A model generated the notes under the pieces. That model was given only the letters and a program-made list of their open reading frames with translations. It was not told the DNA's origin and did no database searches. From Liquidambar formosana (lineage: Eukaryota > Streptophyta > Magnoliopsida > Saxifragales > Altingiaceae), in contig CM077829.1 of NCBI GenBank assembly GCA_039720395.1, positions 23,205,955 to 23,269,954 on the forward strand: a stretch of DNA of 64,000 bases. The letters run 5' to 3'. Made by a program: the position numbers and the translations under genes. Shown here piece after piece: positions 34,007-47,970 of the stretch (position 1 is the stretch's first letter; each line of letters begins with the position of its first letter).

Positions 34007-35096
34007 CTAATTTAGAATAGTGTTATTGGAAGATTGGGAGCGTTGTAAGAGCGATTGCACCAATGCCTCCGTAATGGCTTGTCTAGACCTCATGTCATCT
34101 ATCTCTGTCCTTTGAGTAACTAGTTGTGTCTTTTGTGACTCTATATCCATCTTTTGAGTTGCTATCTCATTTTCTTGTGCTTCCACTCTCTCAGCAAGCT
34201 GCTCAGATCGTTTCTCAGCTTCTTCAGCCCTTTGCGTAGCCTCCTTCAACTGTAATTGAAGGCCTTGTCCTCGTGTGGAGGATGGGATTTTTATCCGTAA
34301 GACCTGATCACATATCTCATCTGCAGTCAATGGAACACCATCTGGCCCAGGTTGAGATTGCAACGATTTCATCTTCTCCTGATATCACAAACCAATGTCT
34401 TAGTACAATAATTTATATTTAGTGCGACTAAATATTATTTAATAGATATTTAGTGCGACTAAATATTATTTAATAGTAAACAAGTAAAATAATAAAACAA
34501 TAATTTAATAGGAGTCTTACATAGGTCTGCTGAGCCTCGGAGTTGTCCAAGATTTAGTCTTTGATTTGTAATGTGTATGATAGTATAACTCAATTCTATT
34601 TGGCTCTTCTTTTGTGACGGGGTCTCGCTACATCATGTCAATGAAAATATAAATGTACAAAATAAAAATTACATATTATAAAAAGATTTTACATATTAAT
34701 AAGAATTAGAAATACATACCCTATCATAACGATGTCGAATAAATGACTTCGAACCACCACTGTGATTAACCTTAAGATTTTTTCTATTTTTTAAATTTGT
34801 CTTGCTCCTCTCCTGGATTATAATTAACACAATATTAATGCAACAACTAAAGAGCATATATATATAATTTAACAAAATAAAGTTGCACCTGAAACTTATC
34901 ATTGCTAAAACGCTCACACAAATGATCCCAATCATTTTGCTTCACGTCCTCTGGGAGGTGTTGGCTAGCTTCTTGAGGCGGAAATTCTTTATAAAATTTG
35001 TATAGTTTGTGCCGTCAATTCTTGTGACGGTTCTTCAACATCGTGTCAACAGTGTGCTTCACATTTGGATGACTAAGGTCGATCTCAAATTTGTCC
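34007..35096 (-). pseudogene. Transposase_24 (Ptta/En/Spm) gene, decayed
   Basis: On the minus strand, exon-like blocks read in order: DLSHPNVKHTVDTMLKN (about 35,090-35,030), a DWDHLCERFSNDKFQ block (about 34,930-34,889), RSKTNLKNRKNLKVNHSGGS then KSFIRHRYD (34,815-34,700), DPVTKEEPNRIEL (about 34,635-34,595), and a C-terminal exon (34,388-34,007) starting EKMKSLQSQPGPDG and continuing into a long Glu/Gln coiled coil. A GT donor near 34,519 and an AG acceptor at 34,389 are visible. This is the Transposase_24 pattern, a DNA-binding accessory protein of plant CACTA elements. A stop between the first two blocks and a frame change before the last intron indicate decay, although the coiled-coil exon is open for 121 codons. 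Confidence 0.78.
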
Positions 35097-35578
35097 TAAA
35101 AATTGATAGAGTACACATTTAATAAATAATTTTTTAAAAGTTTTTTATAATTGAGTAATTTTAGTGCAAAAAAAATCCAAAAGTTACAATAAAAGAAGAT
35201 CCAAAATCCAACCCTAGAGGAGTAATGCAAAAGGCTAAGCAACTAATGACATGCCCCAAATTATGAATACCACCACGTATAATCAATGATTAATCCATGT
35301 ATAACTAACTCCACAAAATTCAAAATTCAATAATTAATCCACTTGTCTTAGAGTGCTTAAACATTCATAACAATTTCCCTAAAATGATGGGGAATAGAAA
35401 AACGTTCAAAATTCAATAATTAATCCATTTGGAAATAGAAAAACGATTTTCTGATTGATTTCTTGTGATTGCCTCATTTTTTTTACTTTAGCTGTAAGTT
35501 TCTTGCCTGCTGACTTGAAATAAAAATAAAAGAGAGCTAGAGTGAAAGGTGTCACTCTACAGTTAACAAAATCACTAG

Positions 35579-35615
<37 letters not shown>

Positions 35616-37143
35616 ATCAATTGATTAAATCTATTGAAAACCACAACCCAAACCCTTAAGGATAGGGTTAATGGGTTGGGCTAGAAATTGCTATCCCTAG
35701 AATAGTAATTGTAGATACAGCCGATTGATATAAAAGAAATGGCATGTATAAAATTAGAAAAAGACAATTAAATAGAATCTGGTTGTTGGTATCCCAGCCT
35801 GTGGAATATGGGGGAATTGGGTTTACAACCATTTGGTAACTATAAAATTATTATTGTGTTTTCTTTAAGGTATTAATGTATCTTCCGTTCAGGATTTGGG
35901 GGTTTTTCACCCCCTCCAAGAGTTTTCCTCTAATAGAACTCATCATAAGAAAATATATTAAGCTAATGTGCACCAAAACATTAGCATTTTAAGAGAAGAA
36001 TACGGATCATAGTTTTATAGCCTATAAAAAGAGAAATAATGTGGTAGACTGGTAGGTATTTAATATGCTTTTGAAGATGATATTTTAAAATATTGAATAG
36101 TAAGGGTTGGAATTTGGGCTGCTAGGATGTAAACTAAAAGTTGACTGCTATCTCCATCGTCCCTGTTTTGGCGTGAGTTTACTCTGGGTCAGGAAGTCAC
36201 TCACTGCCACATTATCCCTCTAGACCACGAATCATGACCCAACCCCCACGTTCTCAAGTTGTGCACTATTTGGGTTGTGCACTATTTGGGATGTGCACCT
36301 CGACAACTGACCCACCCCCACACAACTCATGAAGGTATCCCCATCCAAGGAGGAGAAATTCTTCAAAAGCAAAGAAGCAAAATCAAACCAACCCTATAAC
36401 TACCACACCACAACTGCACCTCAACGACTGACAAAGAATGTACACACAGTATGCACCAAAAACCCCTTCATTACCAAAGCCACCATACTACAAAAAGACA
36501 TAAAATTTCAAGGTGGATAGTAGTCCCCTGTAAAAAATTCTAACGTGGAATTTCCCTTCTTACCTGAAACATCTGCTTCCAGTAGCCAAAATTTCAAGGT
36601 GGATAGCAGTCACCAGAATTGGTAGCTACCTCTTTACATTGACTTAAAAATTTAATTTTTAAGCAAATATAGATAGAAGTTTTCGATAAATAAATAAAAG
36701 AATCATTATTTTCCTAAATTTTAACCTAACACCATACAATAATGCCTCAATTTTGATAAAAATGGCCAACTTAATGACTAAAAACAGTGAACTTACAGGA
36801 ATTGCAGAATCCTGAAAATCCTTTGATGTGAATTCGACCTCTGGGCTGATAGTCCCCAAAAGATGATGCGGTACTCCTACAGCATATAAAACCCAAAGGT
36901 AACATAAAGGGTTCCGTTTGGTTGCCGAGAAAAATGCAGTAAAAGTTTTGAATCATACAATCTCTTATATAGAACTCAAAAGAACAACAACCTCTGCCCC
37001 AGAAACCCCTAAACATTGTCCATCAAATAGTATTATAGATGAACAATTACAGGTTCAACGATGGATTTTGGGGTTTTTGTCTACTTTAAAAACCCCAAAA
37101 CTATTTTCATGAACTAATTCTAAACAATAAAAATTCCCAATAA

Positions 37144-37188
<45 letters not shown>

Positions 37189-38139
37189 GAGAGAGCAAGA
37201 GAAATAATAATCCATCCAATATATCATCCTCAATCCAAAAGGAACAAAATAAAATTAAAAATTACAAAAACCCTAGAAACAACCTGAAAGAGAGCAATAG
37301 ATCCACTTGCCTTGATTGACGACGGCGAGGGGAATGACAGCGGCAATAAAGAACGAAACTGGAACCACAAGAGAGAGCAATCTATTTATTCAGAGACGTT
37401 CTCACATCAAAAACTGATTGAGGAGGGGGGATAGAGGCGGCAAAAACTAATCGAGGAGGGGGGATAGAGGCGGCAAAAAAAAAAAAAAAGGCGCGCGCGG
37501 ACAAACCATAGTGGGATAATGTGGGTTCTATTTGGAGAATCCCAATCTCCATGAAAATCCTTGCTATTTCCATCTTGGCTAGATATTGGCTAGACCTTCG
37601 TGGATATGGATGGGTAGGCTAAATGGCTGGAGTGGTTTTCCCCTTTCAATCTTCTTTTCTTAAATTGTAATGGGTAGGCTAAATGGCTGGATCCCTTAAA
37701 TTGCAATGAAACCATCAATAACCAAAAATATATCTCATATATATTATATTATATTATTATATTATGTGTAGGTGTAGACAAAATATTACTTTTATAAGAA
37801 AAATACAACATGATGCGGCAAATTAGAATATAATATATAAATAACTTTGAGTGGTAGATCGAGTGGTTCTAGAGCCTCTTGTCAAGTAAGAAGTTTTGGG
37901 TTTAACTCTCACCACTTTCCCTCAATGCCACACCATGGACTTTCTCCCCTAATTGCCCAATGCATGTGGGGTGGGGGTTTTATCTTATACAATTATAATT
38001 CATTGTGCGGACTGTTTGAGACCATATATACGTACCTTGTCATTTTCATATCTATATATATATATTAATCAAGTGAGCACGTGCTACGTATATATATCAA
38101 CCCCGCACTGCGGGCCATACATTATGATTGATCGAGACT

Positions 38140-38175
<36 letters not shown>

Positions 38176-39680
38176 TTTTTCACTGGCCTGATTTATGCCC
38201 AATTCACCTACTCAATTAAAATATTTATATAGGTATGTACATAAACAAATTTACATATACGATGAAATTCTACCTTTGCGTATTGTACCCACAAATGATA
38301 ATCGGTCACATTTGTAGTAACCTCAAGTCACAAAACCACTTATTACAAAATGTGACCACTTATACTATTAAATGTGAGCTAGGGTTACTACAAATGTGAC
38401 AACTTACCACAAAATATAATCAATTATCACTTAGGAGTATGATACCCAATTTTTTTTTTTTTGGGGGTACCATATATAAAATTCCCCATATATTTATAGT
38501 TTTGTATGGTTGTCCCTTTAGCAAATTAAGTAACTAGTTAATGCCTAGTGGCATTTCGTCCTTTTATCTAGGTTCTTGTTTCGAATTTTAGTAATATTGG
38601 TGTATGTCTGATCTAATAAATTTCATATCAAAGTTATTCAATTAAAAAAAATAATTTTAAACAACAAGAGTTACTCCGGTACTAATTTTATTTTTCAATT
38701 ACCAAAAGATTCTAGACTTTTCTCAACCAAAAAAAAAAAAAGAAAGAAAAGATTCTATCATAACAAGTAAAATCATTACCCACTCTACGTCAAACTACAC
38801 AAAATTGGTGGCTGACCCAATAGGAACTAAGAGGTCCAATCTAAGACATTATGCTTTCTTGCTGTAAGTCTCATATACTAATAGCAATTAAACCTATATA
38901 GGACCTGTTCGTGAGATCGATGAACCAAGTAATCAGATTTAAACCAATTTCTAGTTCGATTTGATCAATGAATCTATTTTTTAGTATGAATTGGACTTGG
39001 ACTTGGACTTCACATGGTCTAAATCGCGCATGTGAACTAGACATAATTGAACTTGAACCAGGACCAACCGGCTAGTTGAATCGATCCCAATTAGATTGTT
39101 TTTTCATATGACTTGGACTAAACTAGTCTAAACCTTGTGAACCTTACAAAATTCCACTTGAACCAGTACTAACCGGCTAGTGAACCGGACAACTAAGAAC
39201 CATGTGTTTTTGAAAAAATGGGTTTTATCAATTGATCGTTTTTACATATGTCCTAAACTGAATTGGTCTAATTCGCATGAACTAGCTAAATAGAATTGCA
39301 CTTGAATTGAACCAGTACTAATCGATTGGTTTGTATGTTGAACCGGTAGTCAACTATAAATTATGCGTTTTAAAAAAAAAAAATGCTTTTATGAAGTTGG
39401 CAAGACTTGAGCAATGAACCACTAATAATACAACAAGTTCCTCACCACTTCTCCACATTAGCTCTTTTTTAAACATATGTATATTGTATTTATATTTATA
39501 TTTAAACATATGTATATTATAATTACTATAGCCTTTTTTAGGTCCAAATTCTTTGATTATTTTTTCCCAATTTCATAGCATATAATAAACTAATTATATC
39601 TAATTGAGCAAAGTTTGGAGATCAATTGTTGTGCCTGGTTGGCAAATGCCAGAATATTTAATGTCGAAGGAACTATTTCC
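35097..39680. other. CACTA interior without recognisable genes
   Basis: About 4.6 kb of AT-rich DNA. It has three (TA)n microsatellites (35582-35613, 37148-37185, about 38142-38171), an A-run followed by GCGCGCGC (37476-37498), and an 18-bp inverted repeat (38305-38322 and 38383-38400). I see no catalytic transposase motif in any frame. Confidence 0.6.
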
Positions 39681-40415
39681 CACGTTTTGCAACAAACCTC
39701 AAGTTCGTCGCAAAAAGGATATACTTGTTGCAACAACTCTGATTTCATCGCAAAAAGATATTTATTTTTGTGACAAAACCTTAATTTCGTTGCTAAAAGA
39801 TTTCCCAAAAAATATTTTCCATCTTTTGCGACAAATTGAAGCTTTGTCGCAACAACAATATACATTTTGTGACAAACCTCAATTTCATTGCAAAAGGTAC
39901 TCTCTTTGGTGACAAAATTGAGGTGTCGTCACAAAAGGTATTTCTCATCTTTTATGACAATCTTCATCGTTGTCGCAAGAAAGACATACTTTTTGTGACA
40001 AACATTACTTTCGTCACAAAAGTATTCCTTTCCAAAAATTTATTTTCTTTGGTGACAAAATTGAGGTTTTGTCTCAAAAGGTATTTCCCATGTTTGTGAC
40101 AATCTTGATCTTTGTCACAAAAGAGGCATAGTATTGTGACAAACCTCACTTTGGTCCCAAAAAGTATTCTTTTGGGTGACAAAATCAAAGTTTTGTCACA
40201 AAAAATATTTCCCGCCGCTTGGCGCCAACAAACAATTTTGGCGCCAAAGTATTTGTGACAAGTTTTAGCGACGACATTCTAGTTTCGTCACTATTTACTT
40301 TTTTTATGGCTTTTTTGTGACGTTTGGTAATGTGGTCACAAAAGGTGCCATTTTCGTGATGAAATTGAGTTTGTCACAAAAAAATTTGTCACTAATTCCC
40401 CATATTGTTGTAGTG
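39681..40415. repeat. CACTA right subterminal repeats
   Basis: A dense array of TTTTGTGACAAA and TTTCGTCACAAAA motifs up to the CACTA terminus at 40415. The ORFs of 74-102 aa here only reflect the repeat spacing. Confidence 0.85.
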
Positions 40416-40418
40416 AAT

Positions 40419-41594
40419 CCTTAGACCTGAGACACCATAGTTGCCTTATGCATGTAGCTTTAGAAGTTTGATAACACTAAGTGCAGATCCTATTCAGGGG
40501 TCTGCAAAGGTGTTCATTGGCCCTACTGCTATGTGTATGAAGGCATGTGAGTGATCAACAAGGGATCCATCACTCTCAGGAAAAAGAGAGAGAATGTCTC
40601 ATATAGCATTCATAATATAACTCATTAAATCCATGGCCATGGTAGGATGAATATGAAAAGAGTTTCATGAGTTCATCAATGAGTTGATATCTATGAATGA
40701 GTATAAAGTAATTGAACTAGGGACTTGACAGACTTCCATGTCCTATTAGTTCAATTGGAGACATTGTGTTGAAGGAAGGATGCAATTGTAACCTATAAAC
40801 TATAACAGAAGGGTTCATTGTAAATGACTATTCACCTCATTAGGGACCACACCATGAGCCATATGCTAGGTGTTACTCATGGTTAGTAGAAGCCCTAATT
40901 GATATAAGTGAGTTATAATCAATTAGGGAATTGGAAGGAGTTCCAATTAGACCCTAAATGGAAAGAGTTCCATTGTGCACACCTCGTGCTATTCCTACTA
41001 CTTAATGATGTGAACCCAATGGGTCACACACTGATCATGCAAGAAGGGCTTTAAAGTCTATGAGAGAAAGGGTTTTAGTGAATAAAGAATAGTTCTTTAT
41101 AGGCCTATTTGTATTTGATACAAATAATAGGGGTTAATGTGCAATTAAGTGTAATTACACATAACCCTATTAGGGTTTCTTCCCCATGGCCAGCCCCCTT
41201 TAGTGGGCTGCCTATATAAGTCACACTTATGTGTGACATGGCATAAGAGGCTTGCACAATAAACCCTAGCCGTCCAGCCCTTTGGAGGCTCTCTTCTCTC
41301 TCTCTCTCTTCTCCACCTCTAGCAACAACAAGGAAGAAGAAAGAAAAGGCTTGAAGCTCTAGCTAGGTGTGGATACCGTTGGAGGCAGCACACTTGGGCT
41401 GCTCATTCATCGCTGTCCGGAGTAGAAGCTTGGAGCAAAACGGAGAAGACAAAAATCCTGTAAGTGTTCTAACCCTCTTCGTAGTTAGGGTTTGATTTTG
41501 TGTTATGCATAGTTAGATTCATGGGATTGGGAATCGTAGGAAAAAATTTTTATATTCCGCACTTCTATTTTTCCCTCTTGTTCGATTCCCAAGA
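40419..41594 (+). repeat. Copia-2 5' LTR, second part
   Basis: The LTR resumes after the AAT duplication and ends CCCAAGA rather than CCCAACA. It carries the TATATAAG box and the (CT)n tract. Confidence 0.95.
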
Positions 41595-41595
41595 G

Positions 41596-41608
41596 TGGTA
41601 TCAGAGCC
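41596..41608 (+). promoter_or_regulatory. Copia-2 primer binding site
   Basis: TGGTATCAGAGCC one base after the 5' LTR, complementary to initiator tRNA-Met. Confidence 0.9.
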
Positions 41609-44595
41609 ATGATTATGCATAATACAAAATACATATGTGCTGGTAATTATGGTGTAGTTGAATGATTCAAAAATCTGGAAAATTTTTCTGCATAATTGGT
41701 TTTCCTCCATGGCTGAACCTAGGGTTTGGAACCCTAGGTCAATTCTCTTCTACTCCTCTTCTAATTGATGGTTAAGTGTAGCCAGGGATGCAATAGGTTG
41801 CATAGGGTTTGAGTTTGGAGAAGAAGAATAAGGAAACTATGGTTTTATAAAACTGTTATGAACAGTTTTCATGGTAGCCATGAAAAACCGTCATCTTGTT
41901 TTGCATGCCGAAATCAGAGTTCTTCTCCAAAATTTTCGAGCCATATATGGTTAGAAAGCTCTTTGAATAAGCTTTCCAACCCAACAAACGGTGCATCAAT
42001 CCGAGTTCTGTAGTGAACGTTATGAATTTTTTACTACAGGCTGTCTGGAAAGACAGTTTTGCTCGGGAATGATGCAATAGCCACAACTTTGAGTTATTGA
42101 TGGAGATCAAAGGCATGGCAATGGTTGCCACCACTTGGGTTATGTTCTAGACATGGTAGGGAAAGGTTCCCAAGCATTTAGATGCATCATAATTGGATTA
42201 AGACGCTAGAACAGAAGGAAGAAGGAGAAGAACACCATGGAGGCTGAATCTGGGTTTTAGAACCCTAAGGTTCTTGCAATTAATTCTAATTAAAGCTGCT
42301 GTGTTTACGATGGAAAATCATTGTAGGATCATTATATATAATGTATATATGATTTTCTTTAAGTTTCAAAAAGGTTTTGATGGAAAAAGATTCAAAAAGT
42401 TTGAAAATTTTTCATGAACAGCATAGCAGATTTTCTCTGCAGAAAAGTCATCAATGGAGTTTTGATTAGAACTTGAGTTAGGGAACTCCAAATTGCATGA
42501 AACCAATTGCATTAGTTTCCTAAGACATGTAGGATACTGGGAAAATTCGTTTGGTAGCCTAATTCATTCATCTTGCTGGGTTTTAAATCAATTTCTGATC
42601 ATGGACAGTGTGCTGTCAAATTCTGGGCAGCCTACTGTTGTTTTAATTGTTTAGAACAATTGGTGATGATTTGATCATCCAAACCTCTTCTATTAGCTTA
42701 GTATTTCATGTAGGGACATGATACAAAAGCTGGTTTCAATGGAGGAGTCGAATTGATAAGGATTTAGAAGCTATTGTGATCTTCAAGGTCTGCAACAATG
42801 GCTCCAGCAATGGGTTTTGGAAACCCTGATTGTTCTTGATGATGGCAGCCACTTCCACCACTTCTCACGTGTCCAGAGGCTTGTCCCACACCCCTAGGAT
42901 GTTCTCCCATGACTGGCCATGGCCTCCCACAGTCGTTGGTGGCCATGGCAGCCTAGCCAAGCTCAGGCAGCCCCCTGGTAGTGGCGGCTGCATAGAGTTA
43001 AGGATGAAACCCTAATTTTGAGTTAATGATGAAACCCTAATTTCATTATGGCATTAATTAAAACCCTAATTGGAATATTAATTACCTTAATTAAGAGTTA
43101 ATGATTGGTCATTAAATGACCAATCATGGTTATTGATTGTTAGGGCATAATTAATACCATTAATGATGTCTAGGGTTAGGGTTTTGGAAACCCTAATTAG
43201 TGTAATTAATTAAGGGTAATTAATACCCTATTTGGCATTAATTAAACCCTAATCCCTTTTATTAAATACCATATGAACCTAGGGTTTTAATGATTGGACA
43301 TTAAATGACCAATCATAAGGCATTTAATGATTGGGGCTTGCATTTAGGGTTTAGGGTTATGCATTTAGGGTTTAGGGTTTTAGGAAACCCTAATACACTA
43401 ATTCATCATTTTAATGATTTTATTTAATTCCTATATTAATTATTTAATTAATATTGATTAATTTTATAATGTTTTAAATGGTTTAAAACACAATTAGGGA
43501 TTAAATTAAAATCTGGAAATTCTTAATTAAATGAAATTGTTTTGTTTAATTAAGGAAACCCTAATATTGGATATTAGAGTTATTTTAGGAAACTTTACAT
43601 GTTTTAAATTAATTTGATTAATTGAAACTATAATGTCTTAAATGTTAAGACTTTATTTAATTCTGGATATTTTTGTTAAATCCTAATAAGATTAGGATGC
43701 ATTAATGAGATTAATGTAAATCATTCAAGAGAATTACCATAATGCCCATATGTTTTAATGCTTACAGTTTTTCTTTACATTATGCAATGAGATTGTATGT
43801 ATGTGTTTGGATGATGATTATGGACTATACCCTTTAAACCAATTGTGATTGGCCGTCTTATGAATGGGATGTTATTATTTACAAGATTTGTAATTTTATT
43901 AAGGTGATGTAATTTATTTGGGGCTTGCATGCCACCTTCCCTCTCCCTCTCTCTCTATCATTCTCTTATGTACCCCACATTCCCCTTATGTATCCCTTTC
44001 TTTAAATTATGTAAATGTTATGTAATCGAGAGCGCACTAAGGAGCATGGTGGACCCAAAGGAGCATGATAGAGCCCAACAAGCCAATGGTGGAGACCATC
44101 AAGCCAAGGGAGCAGATTGAAGGACTTGAAAGCTTAGAGAAGTGTTTCAAGAAAGCATGCATGTTACGAATGGTTTATTTTACGATCACCTACACCCACC
44201 TTAGACCTTGGATTCAATCTATTGGCTTGGATTGAATCCTCTCAAAGTCCATAATCATCATAGTGGGAGCTTAAATTTATGAGATAATTGTATTAGCTCC
44301 AATACCATAGTTTGGTATATGTTACCTATTCACTTAGGGACTAATATCAAAATATGGTACTTTATATATGTTGATATATAATAGCATGCGATGTATGATT
44401 TATAATAGCATGAGATGTATGATTATAAATAGCATAATTTATATGTTTAAATTTTGATACATAGGATGCATGTTAATTTGATGAGACCCTTTAAAACCCC
44501 TCTTATTTAATATTAAGTTGAAAATGGAGAAGTCATTAGGGAATGAATTCTTCATTGCCTTCCATCATTATAGGATCATCTAACGTCCCTTAATG

Positions 44596-44907
44596 TGGGT
44601 ACCTGGCTGCAGACATGTAGGAGCTACCCATGTTAAAGACATTACTTGAAACTATCACATATGAGATATCATGGGGTGCCTAAACTGGTATATACCAAGA
44701 AACTAACATGTGAGGTATATATTTGGCGAAACATACCTGTGTGAATGATGGGTTTAACTTAACTAGGGAAGTATTCCAAGAAACTAACATGTGAGGTGTA
44801 TGTTCCCTAGAGGCAAAACGATTGGAACTTGCTTATGAAGCAATAGACAAAGAGTTGTCTTCTTATTGTGGGTTAGAAGCCAAGAAACTAACATGTGAGG
44901 CTTCTAG
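44596..44907 (+). ncRNA. Copia-2 hairpin series H0-Ha-Hb-Hc
   Basis: This is the same four hairpins as in Copia-1: 44596-44630, 44687-44723, 44763-44810 and 44873-44907. The last three share the loop AAGAAACTAACATGTGA. Confidence 0.7.
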
Positions 44908-46339
44908 GTCACAGTGGGACCCCAATCCCCATTAGGAATGAGATTCCCGAATTCCATTAGAGGGTGTATGGAATTTGATAAAATAGTGGGAGGTACCATA
45001 TGATTAAAGACCCAATCATTATGGATAAAAATGAAATCTAATTCTCTGTTTATGTAGATTACCTAATTACTCACCTCAAAACCCCTATTTCCTAATATAT
45101 AGGATATTGATAGTTTGACTAAACCCGATTTCTTTGATTGACTTAGGAAATTGAGAATTGTTCTTAATTTCAAAAAGATTGTTCATATGCTATTAGGCCT
45201 TTTCTTAAAGGCCCTCCATAAAACATCCTAAGAAGAAAAAGACACTATGCGCAATTGGCATCTTGTTGCCATGCTATATGATAGTATTGATGACTAATGA
45301 GCTTCAGAAGCAAAATTAGTCAATGCAAGTGCCTTTGATGTCCTACATCACATACAAAGGTTGTATTGTGAGTAAAATAATACTATAAAGTATAGTACTT
45401 GTAAAGGACTTCTTCTGGACTAGGATGTAATAAAAGTTGTTTATTAATAATCATTCTTTTGAAAAATGATTAATCACATAGAATAGCTTGAGAAGCTAGA
45501 TGTGATTTAAAATGGAAGCATAGAGGAAATCAAATCTTAAAAAGTCAAAGACAAAGAAATATAATTATTTTGTAGTAAACATAAGGTATTGTAAAGGGAA
45601 CTTGATAAAGTATCAGTCTTCCTAGAAGAACCAAACTTTTGAAGTTTTGGTTCATGCTCTAAACTAAATTGTTGGTTAGTTCTGCTTCTTGGTTTTTGGA
45701 TTCTAGTATAATCTAAATCGAAGCAGAAAGTTAAGTAGATAATAAGTTACCTTTAAAAAATTTTAATAGAGCAAGAGTTGCTAGATTAATTTTGGGAACT
45801 TATTTCTTAACTAAGTCATTTAAGACATTCTAGAAATTTGATTTCCGAATTTAAATGACTAATTAGAGCGAATGCAACGTATTCCGAGAATACAAGAGAT
45901 GTAGAGACTCTCATTTAAATGTAACGATTATGACTTGGTTATGAGATGACCAAACCCATCTTTTACTTAGTGAAGTGAAAGAGTTACATTTATAATTTGA
46001 CTAATACATTGTGATGTATATAGTCATGTAGAGCATGCATTCAATTACAGTAGACTCATCTTAGAATACCATAGCTCAATGGTGAATCTAAGAGAACGAA
46101 TTGAACCCTATTAAGATATGGTTTGATCCATGATGAGTTTTACTAATGTATCCATCTAAGATATACCTTAAAATTGCTACATATTGATAATTTAGGGTTC
46201 ACTCCAGTTTTGTCCCAATTATATCAGATATGATATGGGAAGAAACCCAACTTAAAGAAGTTAAGGCTTGGGCTTGTGCTACGTATGTCTGGAAACATAA
46301 TGTAGACAATCTGGAAATACGGTCAAGTAAGTGTTGAAT

Positions 46340-47958
46340 TGTGGTATATCCCAAAAGTGGTTGGGATAGTATTTCTATTACCCTAATGAACAAAAGTTGT
46401 CCATTAGGATGTTTGCTGGTTTTTCTTGAGAAAGAGTTCATTCAAGAAAGATGCAAAAGTAGATAGAATTTATAGAATTGTCTGTAAAGCCACAAACGAA
46501 CAAAGATCCAACCCTTGTCTCTATTGAGACAAAACCCTTAACTACACTACAATCTTTTCATAGATCAAATTAGATATTTCTTAACATAAGAGAGATATTG
46601 TATCTCTATTAGAATGTGAAAGAATTGTTCTTTGGTGATACAGATCACCAAGATAATCCTATTGATTATGACTAGACGATGTTTCACATCAACTCGAGAA
46701 ATGACTAAGAGTCATTAAATCCAATATGGATAGGTAGAGACCTAAAAGGCTTGGCTATTTAAGAATGTTTTCAACATAGGCAAAAAGTTGTCTATAAAGA
46801 AACTTGTTTGATAATAGTTATGCTGAAATCCATTTGGATCTTGTTATCTATAAACACACATTTTGAATATGAGATATGTCAAAAAGGATATAAAGATGTT
46901 ATATCAAATGGTGAAAAACCATAAAAGTGTGTAAGTTATAGAAGTCTATTAATAGACTACAAGGTTCTCATAATTAGAACATCTATAAAGTTGAAGTAAT
47001 CAAATTGTTTGATTTCTCTCATTGTATAGATGGACCATGAGTGTATAAAAGGTTAGTGGGAGTGCGATCGTTTTTCTTTATCCTAAGTATAGATGACATC
47101 CTAATCATTATGAATGATATATGAATGACATCCTAATCGTTTTGGTTTTTGGAGAAAAACTAATTCATGAAAGATTTGGCAAAAGCATCCAATAAGATCT
47201 ATAGAGATAGATCATATAGATTGCTAAGTATCTCCAAATCATTAAACATAGTTGAAATGTTGAAGGAGTTCAACATGGAGAATTCTAAGGGAGGTCTGAT
47301 TTACTTCAGATAAGAATTCATTATTCAAGGGCATGTGCCCTAGGATAACACAAGTAAGATTCTTAAAGTGTTAAGAAGCCTTATTTTACACTATGTATTG
47401 AACCTGATATCTATTATGTTGTAATTGTTACAAATAGTTATCAATCAATTCAAATTTGGAATATTGGATTGTATATGGAAATTGTAAACTCATAGTAGAT
47501 GGGTATATGGATTTGGATATAATCCATATGGGGTATATTTTATATTCACTTTAGTTGGTGAAATACTTAATGAAAGAACTGTATGAAAGATACAGTGGAT
47601 TCCATTATTAAGGGTGAATTAATTGTCGCATTGTCTAGGAGACTGTTTGGATCTATAAGTTCATTTAGAACTTAGAGTTGTTCCTTCCATTGAGTTGCCC
47701 ACACCTTGTTTTGTGACAACAATGGGTCTATAGCTCAAGTATAGGAATCACGGTCTCATCAAAAGTCCAAACTCATAGAGTGACAATTCCAAGTGATTAG
47801 AGGAATCATTGGAAGAGGTAATAGATACATTACAAAAGATATTATCTACAAAAGTTTTTGTAGACCTACTGACTAAAGCTTTAAAACATAATTGGTTATG
47901 TCTAAGACCAACATCTTGAGAAGATAGGTATGCGATACATGGTCGATTGGCTTTAGTG
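46340..47958 (+). pseudogene. Copia-2 degraded pol
   Basis: It is colinear with the Copia-1 pol remnant (28254-29871) and carries the same stops and deletions, for example the stop after the GGLIYFR-equivalent segment. It is not translatable beyond short fragments. Confidence 0.78.
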
Positions 47959-47970
47959 CAAGTGGGAGAT

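Larger units (their letters stand above)
32578..40415 (-). mobile_element. CACTA (En/Spm-like) transposon, non-autonomous
   Basis: The element begins CACTACGAGAA and ends TTGTTGTAGTG, the imperfect CACTAC inverted termini of the superfamily, and is flanked by the 3-bp TSD AAT (32575-32577, 40416-40418). Both ends are packed with TTTGTGACGA/TCGTCACAAA subterminal repeats, the expected transposase-binding arrays. The only recognisable coding sequence is a decayed Transposase_24 gene on the minus strand. No TNPD-type (Transposase_21) catalytic gene is visible, so it was probably mobilised in trans. It lies in a near-identical LTR pair, so it moved very recently. Confidence 0.93.

Noticed and set aside
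39590..40188. Several 74-102-codon ORFs at the CACTA right end
   Set aside because: The frames consist of subterminal TTTGTGACAAA repeats, not protein-coding sequence.
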